In this document: in pieces, positions 45,978-63,772 of the stretch
Numbering within the stretch: the stretch's first letter is position 1
Layout: the number at the start of each line of letters is the position of its first letter
From: an uncultured Flavobacteriales bacterium
Lineage (GTDB): Bacteria > Bacteroidota > Bacteroidia > Flavobacteriales > UBA1820
DNA: 64,000 nt
Reading direction: 5' to 3'
Assembly: GCA_902478645.1 (NCBI GenBank)
Contig: CABSLV010000003.1
Location: forward strand, 1 to 64,000
Translations under genes and position numbers: made by a program
Notes under the pieces: model-generated
Database searches by the model: none
What the model saw: only the letters and a program-made list of their open reading frames with translations
Told to the model about the DNA's origin: nothing

Positions 45978-46424
45978 ATGGCAAAAGAAATCTTCAAAAA
46001 GATCAAATTGCAGTGCAAGGGCGGAGCAGCCAATCCTTCCCCGCCAATCGGTCCTGCGCTTGGTTCGGCCGGTGTGAACATCATGGATTTCTGCAAACAG
46101 TTCAACGCGCGTACCCAGGACAAACAGGGTAAGCTCCTGCCTGTGCAGATCACCGTGTACACCGACAAGTCGTTCGACTTCGTCATCAAGACCACCCCGG
46201 TAGCCGTTCAGTTGATGGAAGCCGCCAAGATCAAGTCGGCCTCCGGCGAGCCCAACCGCAAAAAGGTAGCCGCCATCACCTGGGATCAGGTCAAGGAAAT
46301 CGCTGCCGACAAGATGCCGGACCTGAATGCGTTCACCATCGAGAGTGCCATGTCCATGGTAGCCGGTACCGCTCGTTCAATGGGTATAACCATCAAGGGA
46401 GAGTCTCCTTTGAAAAAATCCTAA
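45978..46424 (+). CDS. rplK: 50S ribosomal protein L11
   Basis: 148 residues. L11 forms the base of the stalk, needed for stringent-response sensing by RelA. The proline-rich N-terminal segment [29 protein letters not shown] and C-terminal [16 protein letters not shown] are typical. The lysines usually trimethylated by PrmA are present. It lies 9 bp before rplA. Confidence 0.98.
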   Translation: MAKEIFKKIKLQCKGGAANPSPPIGPALGSAGVNIMDFCKQFNARTQDKQGKLLPVQITVYTDKSFDFVIKTTPVAVQLMEAAKIKSASGEPNRKKVAAITWDQVKEIAADKMPDLNAFTIESAMSMVAGTARSMGITIKGESPLKKS

Positions 46425-46433
46425 TCAAGCATC

Positions 46434-47123
46434 ATGGCAAAACTGACAAAGAACCAGAAAGTAGCTGTAGCCAAGCTTGAGAAGAACAAGCTCTACACCG
46501 TGGAAGAAGCGTGTGCGCTGGTAAAAGAAACCTCGACCACCAAATTCGACGCTTCGGTGGACATCGCCGTTCGCCTGGGCGTAGACCCTCGTAAGGCCAA
46601 CCAGATGGTTCGCGGCGTGGTATCCCTGCCCAACGGTACGGGTAAAAGCGTACGCGTACTGGCGCTGGTAACCCCCGACAAGGAAGCGGAAGCTACCGAA
46701 GCCGGTGCCGACTACGTAGGTCTGGACGAATACCTGGACAAGATCAAAGGTGGCTGGGCTGATGTCGATGTGATCATCACCGTTCCGGCTGTAATGGGTA
46801 AGTTGGGACCTCTGGGTCGTATTCTGGGACCCCGCGGCCTGATGCCTAACCCCAAGTCCGGTACCGTAACGATGGAAGTGGGCAAAGCCGTCAAGGAAGT
46901 GAAAGCCGGTAAGATCGACTTCAAGGTCGACCGCTACGGGATCGTTCACGCTGCGATCGGCAAAGTGTCGTTCGATGCGCCGAAAATCGCCGAGAACGCC
47001 CTGGAGTTGCTCCACACCCTGAACAAGATGAAACCGGCCTCCGCCAAGGGCGTCTACATGAAGAGCGTTACGCTCTCCAGCACGATGGGCCCGGGAGTAC
47101 CTGTAGATCCGAAAACCGTCTAA
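46434..47123 (+). CDS. rplA: 50S ribosomal protein L1
   Basis: 229 residues. L1 forms the mobile stalk that helps release E-site tRNA and is a translational repressor of its own operon in E. coli. The conserved [15 protein letters not shown] motif is present, and [24 protein letters not shown] at the N-terminus. 19 bp before rplJ. Confidence 0.98.
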   Translation: MAKLTKNQKVAVAKLEKNKLYTVEEACALVKETSTTKFDASVDIAVRLGVDPRKANQMVRGVVSLPNGTGKSVRVLALVTPDKEAEATEAGADYVGLDEYLDKIKGGWADVDVIITVPAVMGKLGPLGRILGPRGLMPNPKSGTVTMEVGKAVKEVKAGKIDFKVDRYGIVHAAIGKVSFDAPKIAENALELLHTLNKMKPASAKGVYMKSVTLSSTMGPGVPVDPKTV

Positions 47124-47142
47124 CTCCTAGAATGATAAGATT

Positions 47143-47685
47143 ATGACAAGAGAAGAGAAATCGCAGGTTATAGCCTCCATCACTCAGGAACTCGGCGGTC
47201 ACGGCGTGATCTATCTGGCCGATATTTCCACCCTCAATGCTGCTGCCACCGACAAACTGCGCCGCGCTTGCTTCAATGCCGGCGTTCGTCTGGAAGTAGT
47301 CAAGAACACGCTTTTGGCCAAGGCGATGGAAGCCTGCGACAAGGATTTCCAGAACCTGACCGAAACCCTGAAGGGAAACACCGCTCTGATGCTTTTCAAC
47401 GGAGCTGCCAACGTTCCCGGAAAGGTTATCAAGGATTTCCGTAAAAGCTCCGAGCGTCCCCTGCTCAAAGGCGCATGGATCGACAACGAGATCTATGTCG
47501 GCGACGATCAGTTGGGTACGCTGGCCAGCATCAAGTCCCGCGAGGAACTCATCGGCGAAATCATCGGCCTGTTGCAGTCTCCGATCCGCCGCCTGATCTC
47601 GGCCCTGGAGAACAAAGGCGAAGCTGCCGAAGCAAATGCAGAGGCCGCCGCTGCCGAAGAACCCAAAGCGGAATCCGCCGAATAA
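47143..47685 (+). CDS. rplJ: 50S ribosomal protein L10
   Basis: 180 residues. L10 anchors L7/L12 dimers on the ribosome. Recognisable parts are the N-terminal helix (EEKSQVIASITQEL), VKNTLLAKAM and the C-terminal L12-binding helix. The last 25 residues are an Ala/Glu-rich tail (AAEANAEAAAAEEPKAESAE). The 19-bp spacer before it is too short for the L10 leader seen in Gram-positives. Confidence 0.97.
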   Translation: MTREEKSQVIASITQELGGHGVIYLADISTLNAAATDKLRRACFNAGVRLEVVKNTLLAKAMEACDKDFQNLTETLKGNTALMLFNGAANVPGKVIKDFRKSSERPLLKGAWIDNEIYVGDDQLGTLASIKSREELIGEIIGLLQSPIRRLISALENKGEAAEANAEAAAAEEPKAESAE

Positions 47686-47735
47686 TTCCATCGAAACGCA
47701 TTTATCTCATTATTAACTAAGTCAAAAAAAACAAA

Positions 47736-48110
47736 ATGGCAGATCTGAAACAACTCGCTGAAGAACTGGTGAACCTGAGCGTAAAAGATGTTCAGGAACT
47801 GGGCAACATACTCAAAGAAGAATACGGCATCGAACCCGCAGCCGCAGCCGTAGTAGTAGCAGCCGGAGACGGCGCTGGTGCTGCTGCAGCCGAGGAGAAG
47901 ACCGAATTCGACGTGATCCTCAAGGAAGCTGGTGCAGAGAAACTGAAAGTCGTAAAGGCTGTCAAGGAACTCACCGGTCTCGGTCTGAAGGAAGCCAAGG
48001 AATTGGTAGACGGTGCTCCTTCCACCATCAAGGAAGGCCTGCCCAAGGACGAGGCTATGAACATCAAGAGCCACCTCGAAGAAGTTGGCGCCCAGGTAGA
48101 AGTCAAATAA
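47736..48110 (+). CDS. rplL: 50S ribosomal protein L7/L12
   Basis: 124 residues. The N-terminal dimerisation domain is followed by an Ala/Gly-rich hinge ([20 protein letters not shown]) and the C-terminal factor-binding domain ([31 protein letters not shown]). It recruits EF-Tu, EF-G and IF-2. Present in several copies per ribosome, its separate control relative to rpoB is plausible given the hairpin downstream. Confidence 0.98.
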   Translation: MADLKQLAEELVNLSVKDVQELGNILKEEYGIEPAAAAVVVAAGDGAGAAAAEEKTEFDVILKEAGAEKLKVVKAVKELTGLGLKEAKELVDGAPSTIKEGLPKDEAMNIKSHLEEVGAQVEVK

Positions 48111-48126
48111 CCGACTTCTTTCCTTG

Positions 48127-48180
48127 CAAAAGGCTTAGGTCGTAGCGGTTTTTCAACCTCTAGAGGCCTAAGCCCTTTTG
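48127..48180 (+). promoter_or_regulatory. Hairpin between rplL and rpoB (possible attenuator)
   Basis: CAAAAGGCTTAGG (48127-48139) pairs with CCTAAGCCCTTTTG (48167-48180), one base bulged, 16 nt after rplL, followed by pyrimidine- and T-rich sequence. An inner palindrome CCTCTAGAGG also occurs. In E. coli a partial terminator here sets the ribosomal-to-polymerase ratio; the same role here is inference. Confidence 0.5.
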
Positions 48181-48220
48181 CTCTTTTATTCATTTTTCTT
48201 TTAATTAAAAATAAATTCCA

Positions 48221-52036
<3,816 letters not shown>

Positions 52037-52120
52037 CCCGCAGGCCCCGGGGGTGGAACTTCCCCCCGGAGGCTGTTTTCGGTATAAGATTTTCAAACAA
52101 AGCAATACAAGCAAAAGCAA

Positions 52121-55100
52121 ATGGCTTTAGGTAAAGAAAACAAAGCAACCAGCGGCTTCAGAAAGATAACCATCGGCCTGGCTTCGCCGGAGACCATCTT
52201 GGCGCAGTCCTACGGCGAGGTTCTCAAACCGGAAACCATCAACTACCGCACCCACAAACCCGAGCGCGACGGTCTGTTCTGCGAACGCATCTTCGGCCCG
52301 GTAAAAGACTACGAGTGCGCCTGCGGAAAATACAAGCGCATCCGTTACAAAGGCATCGTGTGCGACCGCTGCGGAGTGGAAGTGACCGAAAAGAAAGTGC
52401 GCCGCGAACGCACCGGGCACATCAACCTGGTGGTTCCGGTAGCGCACATCTGGTACTTCCGCAGTCTGCCCAACAAGATCGGTTACCTGTTGGGGCTTCC
52501 CTCCAAGAAGCTCGATATGATCATCTACTACGAGCGTTACATCGTCATCAACCCCGGAGTAGCCAAACGTCCTACGGGCGAACCGCTCCAGAAGATGGAA
52601 CTGCTCACCGAGGAAGAATACCTCGACATCGTCGATGCGCTGCCCGAAGACAACCAGTACCTGGACGATGCCAACCCCGACAAGTTCATCGCCAAGATGG
52701 GTGCCGAGGCACTGCTGGACCTGCTGCACGAGATCGACCTGGACCAGCTCTCCTATAAATTGCGCGACAGCGTTTCGCACGAAACCTCCAAACAGCGCAA
52801 GACCGAAGCACTCAAACGCCTGCAAATCGTCGAGGCGTTCCGCGAGGCCCAGAAGACGCGTGAAAACCGTCCCGAATGGATGATCATGAAGGTCATTCCC
52901 GTCATTCCGCCCGAGTTGCGCCCGCTGGTGCCGCTCGACGGAGGCCGTTTCGCCACTTCGGACCTCAACGACCTGTACCGTCGGGTGATCATCCGCAACA
53001 ACCGCCTCAAACGCCTGATCGAGATCAAAGCGCCGGAGGTGATCCTGCGCAACGAAAAGCGCATGTTGCAGGAAGCGGTCGATTCGCTCTTCGACAACAC
53101 CCGCAAGGCTTCGGCCGTCAAGACCGAGTCCAACCGGGCACTCAAGTCGCTCTCCGACTCGCTGAAAGGAAAACAGGGTCGTTTCCGTCAGAACCTGCTG
53201 GGTAAACGTGTGGACTACTCCGCCCGTTCGGTCATCGTTTCCGGACCAGAACTCAAGATCTACGAATGCGGTCTGCCCAAAGACATGGCCGCCGAGCTCT
53301 ACAAACCGTTCATCATCCGCAAACTCATCGAGCGCGGTATCGTCAAGACGGTCAAGAGTGCCAAGAAGATCATCGACCGCCGCGACCCGGTGGTATGGGA
53401 CATCCTGGAAAACGTCATCAAGGGCCATCCGGTACTGCTCAACCGCGCCCCGACGCTGCACCGTTTGTCCATCCAGGCTTTCCAGCCGCGTCTGATCGAA
53501 GGAAAGGCCATCCAGTTGCACCCGCTGGTCTGCACCGGGTTCAACGCCGACTTCGACGGTGACCAGATGGCCGTACACCTGCCGCTGGGACCGGAAGCCA
53601 TCCTGGAAGCCCAACTGCTGATGCTCGCCTCGCACAACATCCTCAACCCGGCCAACGGTTCCCCGATCACCGTTCCTTCGCAGGACATGGTACTCGGACT
53701 GTACTACATGACCAAGGAACGCCATTCCACCGAGACGGAAAAAGTACCGGGCGAAGGCATGACGTTCTACTCGCCGGAGGAAGTGCGCATTGCCTACAAC
53801 GAGGGGAAAGTCAACCTGCAAGCTCCCATCAAGGTACGCCTGGACATCTGGGAAGACGGCAAGACCGTGCGCAAGATCGTCGATACGACCGTGGGCCGCG
53901 TATTCTTCAACGACGTGGTTCCGTTCAAGGCCGGCTACATCAATACGGTGATCAAAAAGAACACCCTGCGCGACATCATTGCCCACGTGCTCAAATGCAC
54001 CGACATCCCCACCACGACCAAATTCCTGGACGACATCAAAGCCATGGGATACGATCGTGCCTTCCGCGGCGGACTGTCCTTCTCCTTGGCCGACATCCTG
54101 ATTCCGGAGGCCAAGCAGGCGCTCATCGCCGAGGCCAACGAAAAGGTGGAGACCACCATGGAGCAGTACAACATGGGTGCTATCACCAACAACGAACGAT
54201 ACAACATCATCATCGATGCATGGTCGGCCGCTACCAACCTGATCGCCGAAGCCGCCATGAAGACCCTCAAGGAAGACAAGCAGGGCTTCAACTCGGTGTA
54301 CATGATGCTCGACTCGGGAGCCCGTGGTTCCAAGGCGCAGATCAGCCAGCTCACCGGTATGCGAGGCCTGATGGCCAAACCGCAAAAATCCGGTTCGGGC
54401 GGCGCGGACATCATCGAAAACCCGATCATCTCCAACTTCAAGGAAGGTCTGTCCATCCTCGAGTTCTTCATCTCCACGCACGGTGCCCGTAAAGGTCTGG
54501 CCGATACGGCTCTGAAGACGGCCGATGCCGGTTACCTCACCCGTCGTCTGGTGGACGTGGCACAGGACGTGATCATCAACGAAGAAGACTGCGGCACCCT
54601 GCGCGGTATCGAAGTTTCGGCCCTGAAGGAAAACGATGTGGTGCGCGAGACGCTCGCCAGCCGCATCCTGGGTCGCGTATCCCTGCACGATGTGGAAGAT
54701 CTCCGCGACGGACACATCCTGGTACATGCCGGAGAAGAGATCACCGACCCGATCGCCAAAGCGATCGAAGAGGCCGGCGTGGAAACGGTGGAAGTCCGTT
54801 CGCCCCTTACCTGCGAGGCACGTCACGGTATCTGTGCCAAATGTTACGGGCGCAACCTGGCTACCGGCCGCATGGTTCAGAAAGGTGAAGCGGTCGGCGT
54901 GATCGCAGCCCAGTCCATCGGTGAACCGGGTACGCAGCTTACCCTCCGTACCTTCCACCAGGGTGGTACCGCCGGAGCAGCCGCTGCCGAATCCAGCATC
55001 AAGGCCAAAGCCGACGGTATCATCGAATTCGACGACCTGCGCACCATCCCCACTCAGGACCAGGAAGGTGTGGACTGCGACATTGTCATCTCCCGCACCA

Positions 55101-56422
55101 CGGAAATGCACATCCTGGATCCCAAGACCAAGCTCATGCTTTCCACCCACAATATCCCCTACGGTGCTTTCCTGTACAAGAAAGCCGACCAGGAGGTAGC
55201 CAAGGGAGACATGATCTGCCAGTGGGATCCGCACAATGCGTTGATCCTCTCCGAAACAGCCGGTAAGATCGCCTACGAGGACATCGAACAGGGACAGTCC
55301 TACCAGGTAGAGATCGACGACCAGACGGGCTTCCAGGAAAAGATCATTTCCGAATCCAAGAACAAGAAACTCATCCCCACGGTCATCATCAACGACACCA
55401 AGGGCAACGTCATCAAATCGTACAACCTGCCTGTCGGCGCCCACCTGATGGTGGACAACGGAGCCAAGGTAAAAGCCGGCCAAATCCTGGTGAAGATCCC
55501 GCGCCGCAGCGCGAAAGCGGGCGACATCACCGGTGGTCTGCCGCGCGTTACCGAACTCTTCGAGGCGCGCAACCCGTCCAACCCGGCCGTTGTTTCCGAG
55601 ATCGACGGCGTGGTACGTCTGGGTGCCATCAAGCGTGGCAACAAGGAGATCATCATCACCTCCAAGAGCGGTGAAGAACGCCGCTACCTGGTCAAACTCT
55701 CCAACCAGATCCTCGTTCAGGACAACGACTACGTACGTGCCGGCAGCCCGCTCTCCGAAGGTTCCATCTCTCCGGACGACATCCTGCGCATCAAAGGCCC
55801 GAACGAAGTCCAGGAGTACCTGGTAAACGAAGTTCAGGGCGTGTACCGGATGCAGGGCGTGGTGATCAACGACAAGCACTTCGAAGTGATCGTCCGCCAG
55901 ATGATGCGCAAGGTGATGATCATCGATCCGGGCGATACGCAGTTCCTCGAAGGCCAGTCCGTCCACAAACGCGACTTCACGGATGCCAACGACGCTCTCT
56001 TCGGCATCAAGGTTGTTACCGATGCCGGCGATTCGGAAAACCTGCATCCCGGACAGATGGTTACCCTGCGTCAGCTCAAGGACGAAAACTCCACGCTCAA
56101 ACGCGCGGACAAAAAGCAAGTAGAAGCGCGCGATGCGATCCCCGCAACGGCCGAGCCGATGCTTCAGGGTATCACCCGGGCTTCGCTGCAGACGCACTCG
56201 TTCATCTCTGCCGCTTCCTTCCAGGAAACGACCAAGGTGCTCAACGAAGCAGCCGTCGCTGCCAAGGAAGACTACCTCGAAGGCCTGAAGGAAAACGTCA
56301 TCGTAGGGCACAAGATCCCGGCCGGAACCGGTCTGCGCGAATACGAAGACCTCATCGTCGGCTCGAAGGACGAATACGAACAGCTGCGCAAAAACATGCA
56401 AAACGACGGCGACCAGGAGTAA
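52121..56422 (+). CDS. rpoC: RNA polymerase beta' subunit
   Basis: 1433 residues. The N-terminal zinc motif has [20 protein letters not shown]; the catalytic [12 protein letters not shown] with three Asp holds the magnesium; the trigger loop region and C-terminal [10 protein letters not shown] and [14 protein letters not shown] zinc site are present. It forms the active centre and clamp. Length matches other Bacteroidota. Followed by a terminator. Confidence 0.98.
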   Translation: MALGKENKATSGFRKITIGLASPETILAQSYGEVLKPETINYRTHKPERDGLFCERIFGPVKDYECACGKYKRIRYKGIVCDRCGVEVTEKKVRRERTGHINLVVPVAHIWYFRSLPNKIGYLLGLPSKKLDMIIYYERYIVINPGVAKRPTGEPLQKMELLTEEEYLDIVDALPEDNQYLDDANPDKFIAKMGAEALLDLLHEIDLDQLSYKLRDSVSHETSKQRKTEALKRLQIVEAFREAQKTRENRPEWMIMKVIPVIPPELRPLVPLDGGRFATSDLNDLYRRVIIRNNRLKRLIEIKAPEVILRNEKRMLQEAVDSLFDNTRKASAVKTESNRALKSLSDSLKGKQGRFRQNLLGKRVDYSARSVIVSGPELKIYECGLPKDMAAELYKPFIIRKLIERGIVKTVKSAKKIIDRRDPVVWDILENVIKGHPVLLNRAPTLHRLSIQAFQPRLIEGKAIQLHPLVCTGFNADFDGDQMAVHLPLGPEAILEAQLLMLASHNILNPANGSPITVPSQDMVLGLYYMTKERHSTETEKVPGEGMTFYSPEEVRIAYNEGKVNLQAPIKVRLDIWEDGKTVRKIVDTTVGRVFFNDVVPFKAGYINTVIKKNTLRDIIAHVLKCTDIPTTTKFLDDIKAMGYDRAFRGGLSFSLADILIPEAKQALIAEANEKVETTMEQYNMGAITNNERYNIIIDAWSAATNLIAEAAMKTLKEDKQGFNSVYMMLDSGARGSKAQISQLTGMRGLMAKPQKSGSGGADIIENPIISNFKEGLSILEFFISTHGARKGLADTALKTADAGYLTRRLVDVAQDVIINEEDCGTLRGIEVSALKENDVVRETLASRILGRVSLHDVEDLRDGHILVHAGEEITDPIAKAIEEAGVETVEVRSPLTCEARHGICAKCYGRNLATGRMVQKGEAVGVIAAQSIGEPGTQLTLRTFHQGGTAGAAAAESSIKAKADGIIEFDDLRTIPTQDQEGVDCDIVISRTTEMHILDPKTKLMLSTHNIPYGAFLYKKADQEVAKGDMICQWDPHNALILSETAGKIAYEDIEQGQSYQVEIDDQTGFQEKIISESKNKKLIPTVIINDTKGNVIKSYNLPVGAHLMVDNGAKVKAGQILVKIPRRSAKAGDITGGLPRVTELFEARNPSNPAVVSEIDGVVRLGAIKRGNKEIIITSKSGEERRYLVKLSNQILVQDNDYVRAGSPLSEGSISPDDILRIKGPNEVQEYLVNEVQGVYRMQGVVINDKHFEVIVRQMMRKVMIIDPGDTQFLEGQSVHKRDFTDANDALFGIKVVTDAGDSENLHPGQMVTLRQLKDENSTLKRADKKQVEARDAIPATAEPMLQGITRASLQTHSFISAASFQETTKVLNEAAVAAKEDYLEGLKENVIVGHKIPAGTGLREYEDLIVGSKDEYEQLRKNMQNDGDQE

Positions 56423-56445
56423 TCTCCCTCGCTTCGATCCTTCTA

Positions 56446-56478
56446 GAAACGCCCTCCACGCCTCGTGGAGGGCGTTTC
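56446..56478 (+). terminator. rpoC terminator
   Basis: 15-bp perfect arms GAAACGCCCTCCACG / its complement with a 3-nt loop, followed by TTCTTTCC. 23 bp after the rpoC stop. The 56479-56622 spacer beyond it holds a 7-of-8 -7 box, TAACTTTA (56583-56590), for the next gene. Confidence 0.88.
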
Positions 56479-56622
56479 TTCTTTCCACCATTTCTTCCCC
56501 CCGATGCTCCCCCCCCCCTTAACACCGCGCTAAAATCCCCTTAAAATCCCGCTCATTTTTCCCGAAAACCACCGTTTTTCAGTAACTTTACACGTTGAAA
56601 AAACGCAATAATTCCCATCCGC

Positions 56623-56919
56623 ATGGAAGACCCGAAAAATCCCTCCAAAATCGACATCGAACTCACCGATGCCCAGGCTCAAGGCGTCTATTCCAACCTG
56701 TCCATCATCAACCACTCCCCGAGCGAATTTGTCGTGGACTACCTCTCGCTGATGCCCGGGATGCCCAAGGCCCGTATCGTCTCCCGGGTCATCCTCACAC
56801 CGATGCACGCCAAGAAAATGCTCGGAGCCCTGGCAGAGAACGTCCGCCGCTACGAGGCCCTCTTCGGCGAGATCCGCGATACGGATGCCGTTCCCCCCGC
56901 CCCGCGCGGAGAGGCCTAA
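56623..56919 (+). CDS. DUF3467 family protein
   Basis: 98 residues from ATG 56623, the first Met that keeps the family core: ELTDAQAQGVYSNLSIINHSPSEFVVDYLSLMPGMPKARIVSRVILTP (partly quoted) and HAKKMLGALAENVRRYE. It is a small cytoplasmic protein of unknown function, found after rpoC in many Bacteroidota, which suggests a role near transcription or translation, without proof. It has its own weak promoter-like box. Confidence 0.85.
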   Translation: MEDPKNPSKIDIELTDAQAQGVYSNLSIINHSPSEFVVDYLSLMPGMPKARIVSRVILTPMHAKKMLGALAENVRRYEALFGEIRDTDAVPPAPRGEA

Positions 56920-56960
56920 AAATATTGCCCTCTCCATGAACAGATAAGCGCAGAATGTCG

Positions 56961-56968
56961 TAATTTTG
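56961..56968 (+). promoter_or_regulatory. Candidate -7 box (TAATTTTG) for eno
   Basis: Full match to TAnnTTTG followed by CA, 57 bp upstream of ATG 57026. No TTTG at 19-21 nt; the single box is the only support. Confidence 0.45.
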
Positions 56969-57001
56969 CACCGCTGAAAAGAAAGGAAACGAAATCAATA
57001 A

Positions 57002-58375
<1,374 letters not shown>

Positions 58376-58400
58376 GTCTTTCCGGCTTCTTTCATACTCA

Positions 58401-58431
58401 ACGCCCGGCGCATCTGCGCCGGGCGTTTTTT
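58401..58431 (+). terminator. eno terminator
   Basis: ACGCCCGGCGCA and its perfect complement, with a 2-nt centre, followed by T6. 25 bp after eno. A second, much longer palindrome lies 24 bp beyond. Confidence 0.88.
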
Positions 58432-58454
58432 ATACCCGATATTCCCTCCAGCAA

Positions 58455-58519
58455 AAACGTCCCAAGCGAACAAGCGGAGCGCCCTAAAAGGGCGCTCCGC
58501 TTGTTCGCTTGGGACGTTT
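58455..58519. terminator. 31-bp perfect palindrome between eno and alaS
   Basis: Arms 58455-58485 and 58489-58519 match without mismatch around a 3-nt loop (AAA). It lies 25 bp beyond the alaS stop on the minus strand, so it can end alaS transcripts. The arms hold no T run directly after the core. Confidence 0.75.
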
Positions 58520-58544
58520 GGGGAGAAAAAAAACGGAAAACTCC

Positions 58545-61172
<2,628 letters not shown>

Positions 61173-61206
61173 TTTCTGCTAATTCTTACTGAATCTTATC
61201 GGATGT

Positions 61207-61214
61207 CAAAAGTA
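61207..61214 (-). promoter_or_regulatory. Candidate -7 box (TACTTTTG) for alaS
   Basis: Minus-strand TACTTTTG, full match to TAnnTTTG, 35 bp upstream of ATG 61172. No -33 box is seen at the expected spacing. Confidence 0.45.
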
Positions 61215-61276
61215 CTAAAATTTTGCTAAATGCACCCTGCCGAATCCGCTCCGGAATCAAAGGCCGTTTTTTTTCT

Positions 61277-61284
61277 TACCTTTG
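61277..61284 (+). promoter_or_regulatory. Candidate -7 box (TACCTTTG) for the M23 gene
   Basis: TACCTTTGC, the same box as in the rpsL and tuf promoters, 60 bp before ATG 61344; no TTTG at 19-21 nt. It lies divergently next to the alaS box. Confidence 0.5.
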
Positions 61285-61343
61285 CCGATGGATCTTTTCC
61301 CTCGGACCGGAACGTCCGCTCCGAATCCGCGCAGGAACAGCGT

Positions 61344-62321
61344 ATGGCCAAGAACATAAAATATTATTTCGATCATGCCAGCCTTTCGTACAAGAAAGTC
61401 CGCATCAGTTTTCTGACGCGGCTGCGCAACGTATTGCTGTGGTTCATCACCACCGGGTCGGTGTGGATCGTGATCTATTTTATCGTTACCCGCTTTATCC
61501 CTACCCCCAAGGAACTTACCCTGCAGCGCGAACTGGACAACATGACGCTCAACTACGAGATGCTGCAGAAACAGATGGATGAAAACGAGCAGCGCCTCGC
61601 CGAGATCGAAAACCGCGACGACAACCTCTACCGCGTCATCTTCGAGACGGACCCCTACCCCTCGGATCGCCGCAGCGGCACCATCAGCGGGCAGGAATAC
61701 TTTGAAAAGATGCGGGGCGAACGCTACTCGGACATGATCGCCTCGGCTACCGAACGGATCGAAAAACTGACCAAGCGCATCTACGCCGAAAGCCAATCGC
61801 TGGACGAAGTAGCCGACCTGGCGCTGCGCAAGAAAGACATGATCAGTTCCATCCCCGCCGTACCCCCGGTAACCATCGACATCGTGCGACGCACCCTGGT
61901 ATCCGGCTACGGACTGCGCCTGCACCCCATCAGCAAGGTATGGCGCATGCACACCGGCATGGACTTTGCCGCCAAGATCGGCACGCCCATCTATGCCACG
62001 GGCGACGGCGTGGTAACCTTTGCCGGGAGCGATGCCTCGGGCTACGGCATCCACGTGATCATCGACCACGGCTACGGCTACCAGACCCTCTACGGCCACA
62101 TGTCCAAACTGCACACCCAAAAGGGCAGACGGGTCAAACGCGGAGAGATCATCGGCGAGATAGGCAACACCGGACAGTCCACCGGCCCGCACCTGCACTA
62201 CGAAGTGATCTACCGCGGACAGAAGGTCAACCCCATCAACTATTACTACAAGGACATCACGCCCGAAGAATACAACGCGCTGCTCGAGATGGCCTCCCAG
62301 CATACCTCGCCGTTCGACTAA
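61344..62321 (+). CDS. M23-family peptidoglycan endopeptidase, membrane anchored
   Basis: 325 residues from ATG 61344. A cytoplasmic start, one membrane helix near 31-50 (LLWFITTGSVWIVIYFIVTR), a coiled coil at about 56-95, and a C-terminal peptidase domain with zinc ligands His203 and Asp207 (RMHTGMD) and HLH at 283-285 (GPHLHYE). The metal motif is intact, so it may cleave crosslinks rather than just activate amidases. The in-frame start at 61230 is upstream of the likely transcription start. 19 bp before the MerR gene. Confidence 0.92.
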   Translation: MAKNIKYYFDHASLSYKKVRISFLTRLRNVLLWFITTGSVWIVIYFIVTRFIPTPKELTLQRELDNMTLNYEMLQKQMDENEQRLAEIENRDDNLYRVIFETDPYPSDRRSGTISGQEYFEKMRGERYSDMIASATERIEKLTKRIYAESQSLDEVADLALRKKDMISSIPAVPPVTIDIVRRTLVSGYGLRLHPISKVWRMHTGMDFAAKIGTPIYATGDGVVTFAGSDASGYGIHVIIDHGYGYQTLYGHMSKLHTQKGRRVKRGEIIGEIGNTGQSTGPHLHYEVIYRGQKVNPINYYYKDITPEEYNALLEMASQHTSPFD

Positions 62322-62340
62322 CCTTACGTCCTGCCCAACT

Positions 62341-62682
62341 ATGAAAAAAACCGAGAAAAAACTGCCCGAAGGCAAATATTACTACTCGATCGGCGAAGTG
62401 GCCGACTACTTCGAAGTAACCCCCGCCACCCTGCGCCACTGGGAAACGATGTTCGAGACCATCTCCCCGCGCAAGAACAAGAAAGGCGACCGGATGTACA
62501 ACGCCCAGGACGTGGAAGCCATCCGACTGGTGCACTTCCTGGTCAAGGAAAGCGGCTATACCCTTTCCGGAGCCGTCGAACACATCCGCACCAACAAAAA
62601 AGCCCTCACCCGGCGCATGGAGGCGCTGCGCATCCTGCGGGGCGTACGCTCGGAGTTGGAAAAACTCAAGAACAGCCTCTGA
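62341..62682 (+). CDS. MerR-family transcriptional regulator
   Basis: 113 residues. The N-terminal winged-helix domain [23 protein letters not shown] is clear (about 13-36); a Lys/Arg-rich wing follows ([21 protein letters not shown]). The C-terminal region is short and helical, with no cysteines for metal sensing. The target is unknown; this type is common beside M23 peptidase genes in Bacteroidota. 19 bp after that gene, so probably an operon. Confidence 0.88.
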   Translation: MKKTEKKLPEGKYYYSIGEVADYFEVTPATLRHWETMFETISPRKNKKGDRMYNAQDVEAIRLVHFLVKESGYTLSGAVEHIRTNKKALTRRMEALRILRGVRSELEKLKNSL

Positions 62683-62711
62683 AAAACATCCGCCCGCTGG
62701 CGCAAAACCCG

Positions 62712-62719
62712 TATCTTTG
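62712..62719 (+). promoter_or_regulatory. Candidate -7 box (TATCTTTG) that sets the ruvB start
   Basis: TATCTTTGC, full match, after the MerR gene stop. Its expected start near 62726 falls after the GTG at 62724, so ATG 62745 is the likely initiation codon. No -33 TTTG is found. Confidence 0.5.
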
Positions 62720-62744
62720 CCCGGTGGGAAAGCCACACCAAGCC

Positions 62745-63767
62745 ATGCCGCAAGGATTTCACGAACGATTCGACACCCCCGAGGAACGGGAATACGAAAA
62801 AGCCCTCCGTCCGCTCACTTTCGACGATTTCGCCGGACAAGCCCAAGTATTGTCCAACCTCGAAGTCTTCGTCCGCGCCGCCAACCAGCGCACCGAAGCA
62901 CTGGACCATGTCCTGCTGCACGGCCCACCCGGACTGGGCAAGACCACTCTGGCGGGGATCATCGCCTCGGAACTGGGCGTAAACCTACGCACCACCTCCG
63001 GCCCGGTGATCGACAAACCGGGCGATCTGGCAGGCCTGCTCACCGGACTGGAAGACCGCGACGTACTGTTCATCGACGAAATCCACCGCCTGAGTCCCGT
63101 CGTAGAGGAATACCTCTACTCCGCCATGGAGGACTACCGGCTGGACATCATGCTGGAAAGCGGCCCGAACGCCCGCAGCGTACAGATCACCCTGGCTCCC
63201 TTCACCCTGATCGGAGCCACCACGCGCGCCGGACTGCTCACCGCCCCCATGCGCGCCCGTTTCGGTATCAACTGCCGCCTGGAATACTACGACAGCGAAA
63301 CGCTCGCAGCCATCGTCGAACGCTCGGCCCGCATCATGCACATCCCCATCACCGAGGAAGCGACCTTGGAAATCTCCCGCCGTTCGCGCGGCACCCCCCG
63401 CATAGCCAATGCCCTGCTGCGCCGCATCCGCGACTTTGCCCAGATAAAGGGCACGGGGACCATCGACCGGAACATTGCCCTGATCGGCCTCAAAGCCCTC
63501 TCGGTAGATGAATACGGTCTGGATGAAATGGACAACCGGATGCTCTCGGCTCTGATCGACAAATTCGGCGGCGGTCCGGTAGGCATCACCACGCTGGCTA
63601 CCGCCGTAGGGGAAAACGCCGGCACGCTGGAGGAAGTGTACGAACCGTTCCTGATCCAGGAAGGCTTCGTAGTGCGCACCCCGCGCGGACGCCAAGCCAC
63701 CGAGAAAGCCTACAAACACCTGGGACGCGCGTACTCCGGACGCGAAAAGGACCTCTTCGACCTCTGA
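62745..63767 (+). CDS. ruvB: Holliday junction ATP-dependent helicase RuvB
   Basis: 340 residues. AAA+ Walker A is GPPGLGKTT, Walker B is FIDEIHRL, and [17 protein letters not shown] carries the arginine finger region; a C-terminal winged helix binds DNA ([28 protein letters not shown], partly quoted). It drives branch migration with RuvA. A GTG start 21 bp upstream is possible but falls before the predicted transcript. The next gene begins 5 bp after its stop. Confidence 0.97.
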   Translation: MPQGFHERFDTPEEREYEKALRPLTFDDFAGQAQVLSNLEVFVRAANQRTEALDHVLLHGPPGLGKTTLAGIIASELGVNLRTTSGPVIDKPGDLAGLLTGLEDRDVLFIDEIHRLSPVVEEYLYSAMEDYRLDIMLESGPNARSVQITLAPFTLIGATTRAGLLTAPMRARFGINCRLEYYDSETLAAIVERSARIMHIPITEEATLEISRRSRGTPRIANALLRRIRDFAQIKGTGTIDRNIALIGLKALSVDEYGLDEMDNRMLSALIDKFGGGPVGITTLATAVGENAGTLEEVYEPFLIQEGFVVRTPRGRQATEKAYKHLGRAYSGREKDLFDL

Positions 63768-63772
63768 CCGCC

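Noticed and set aside
52127..56491. A 1454-codon open frame on the minus strand, opposite rpoC
   Set aside because: It mirrors rpoC, which is certain from its catalytic motifs. GC-rich RNY codons leave the antisense frame free of stops. The translation is low complexity and matches no family.
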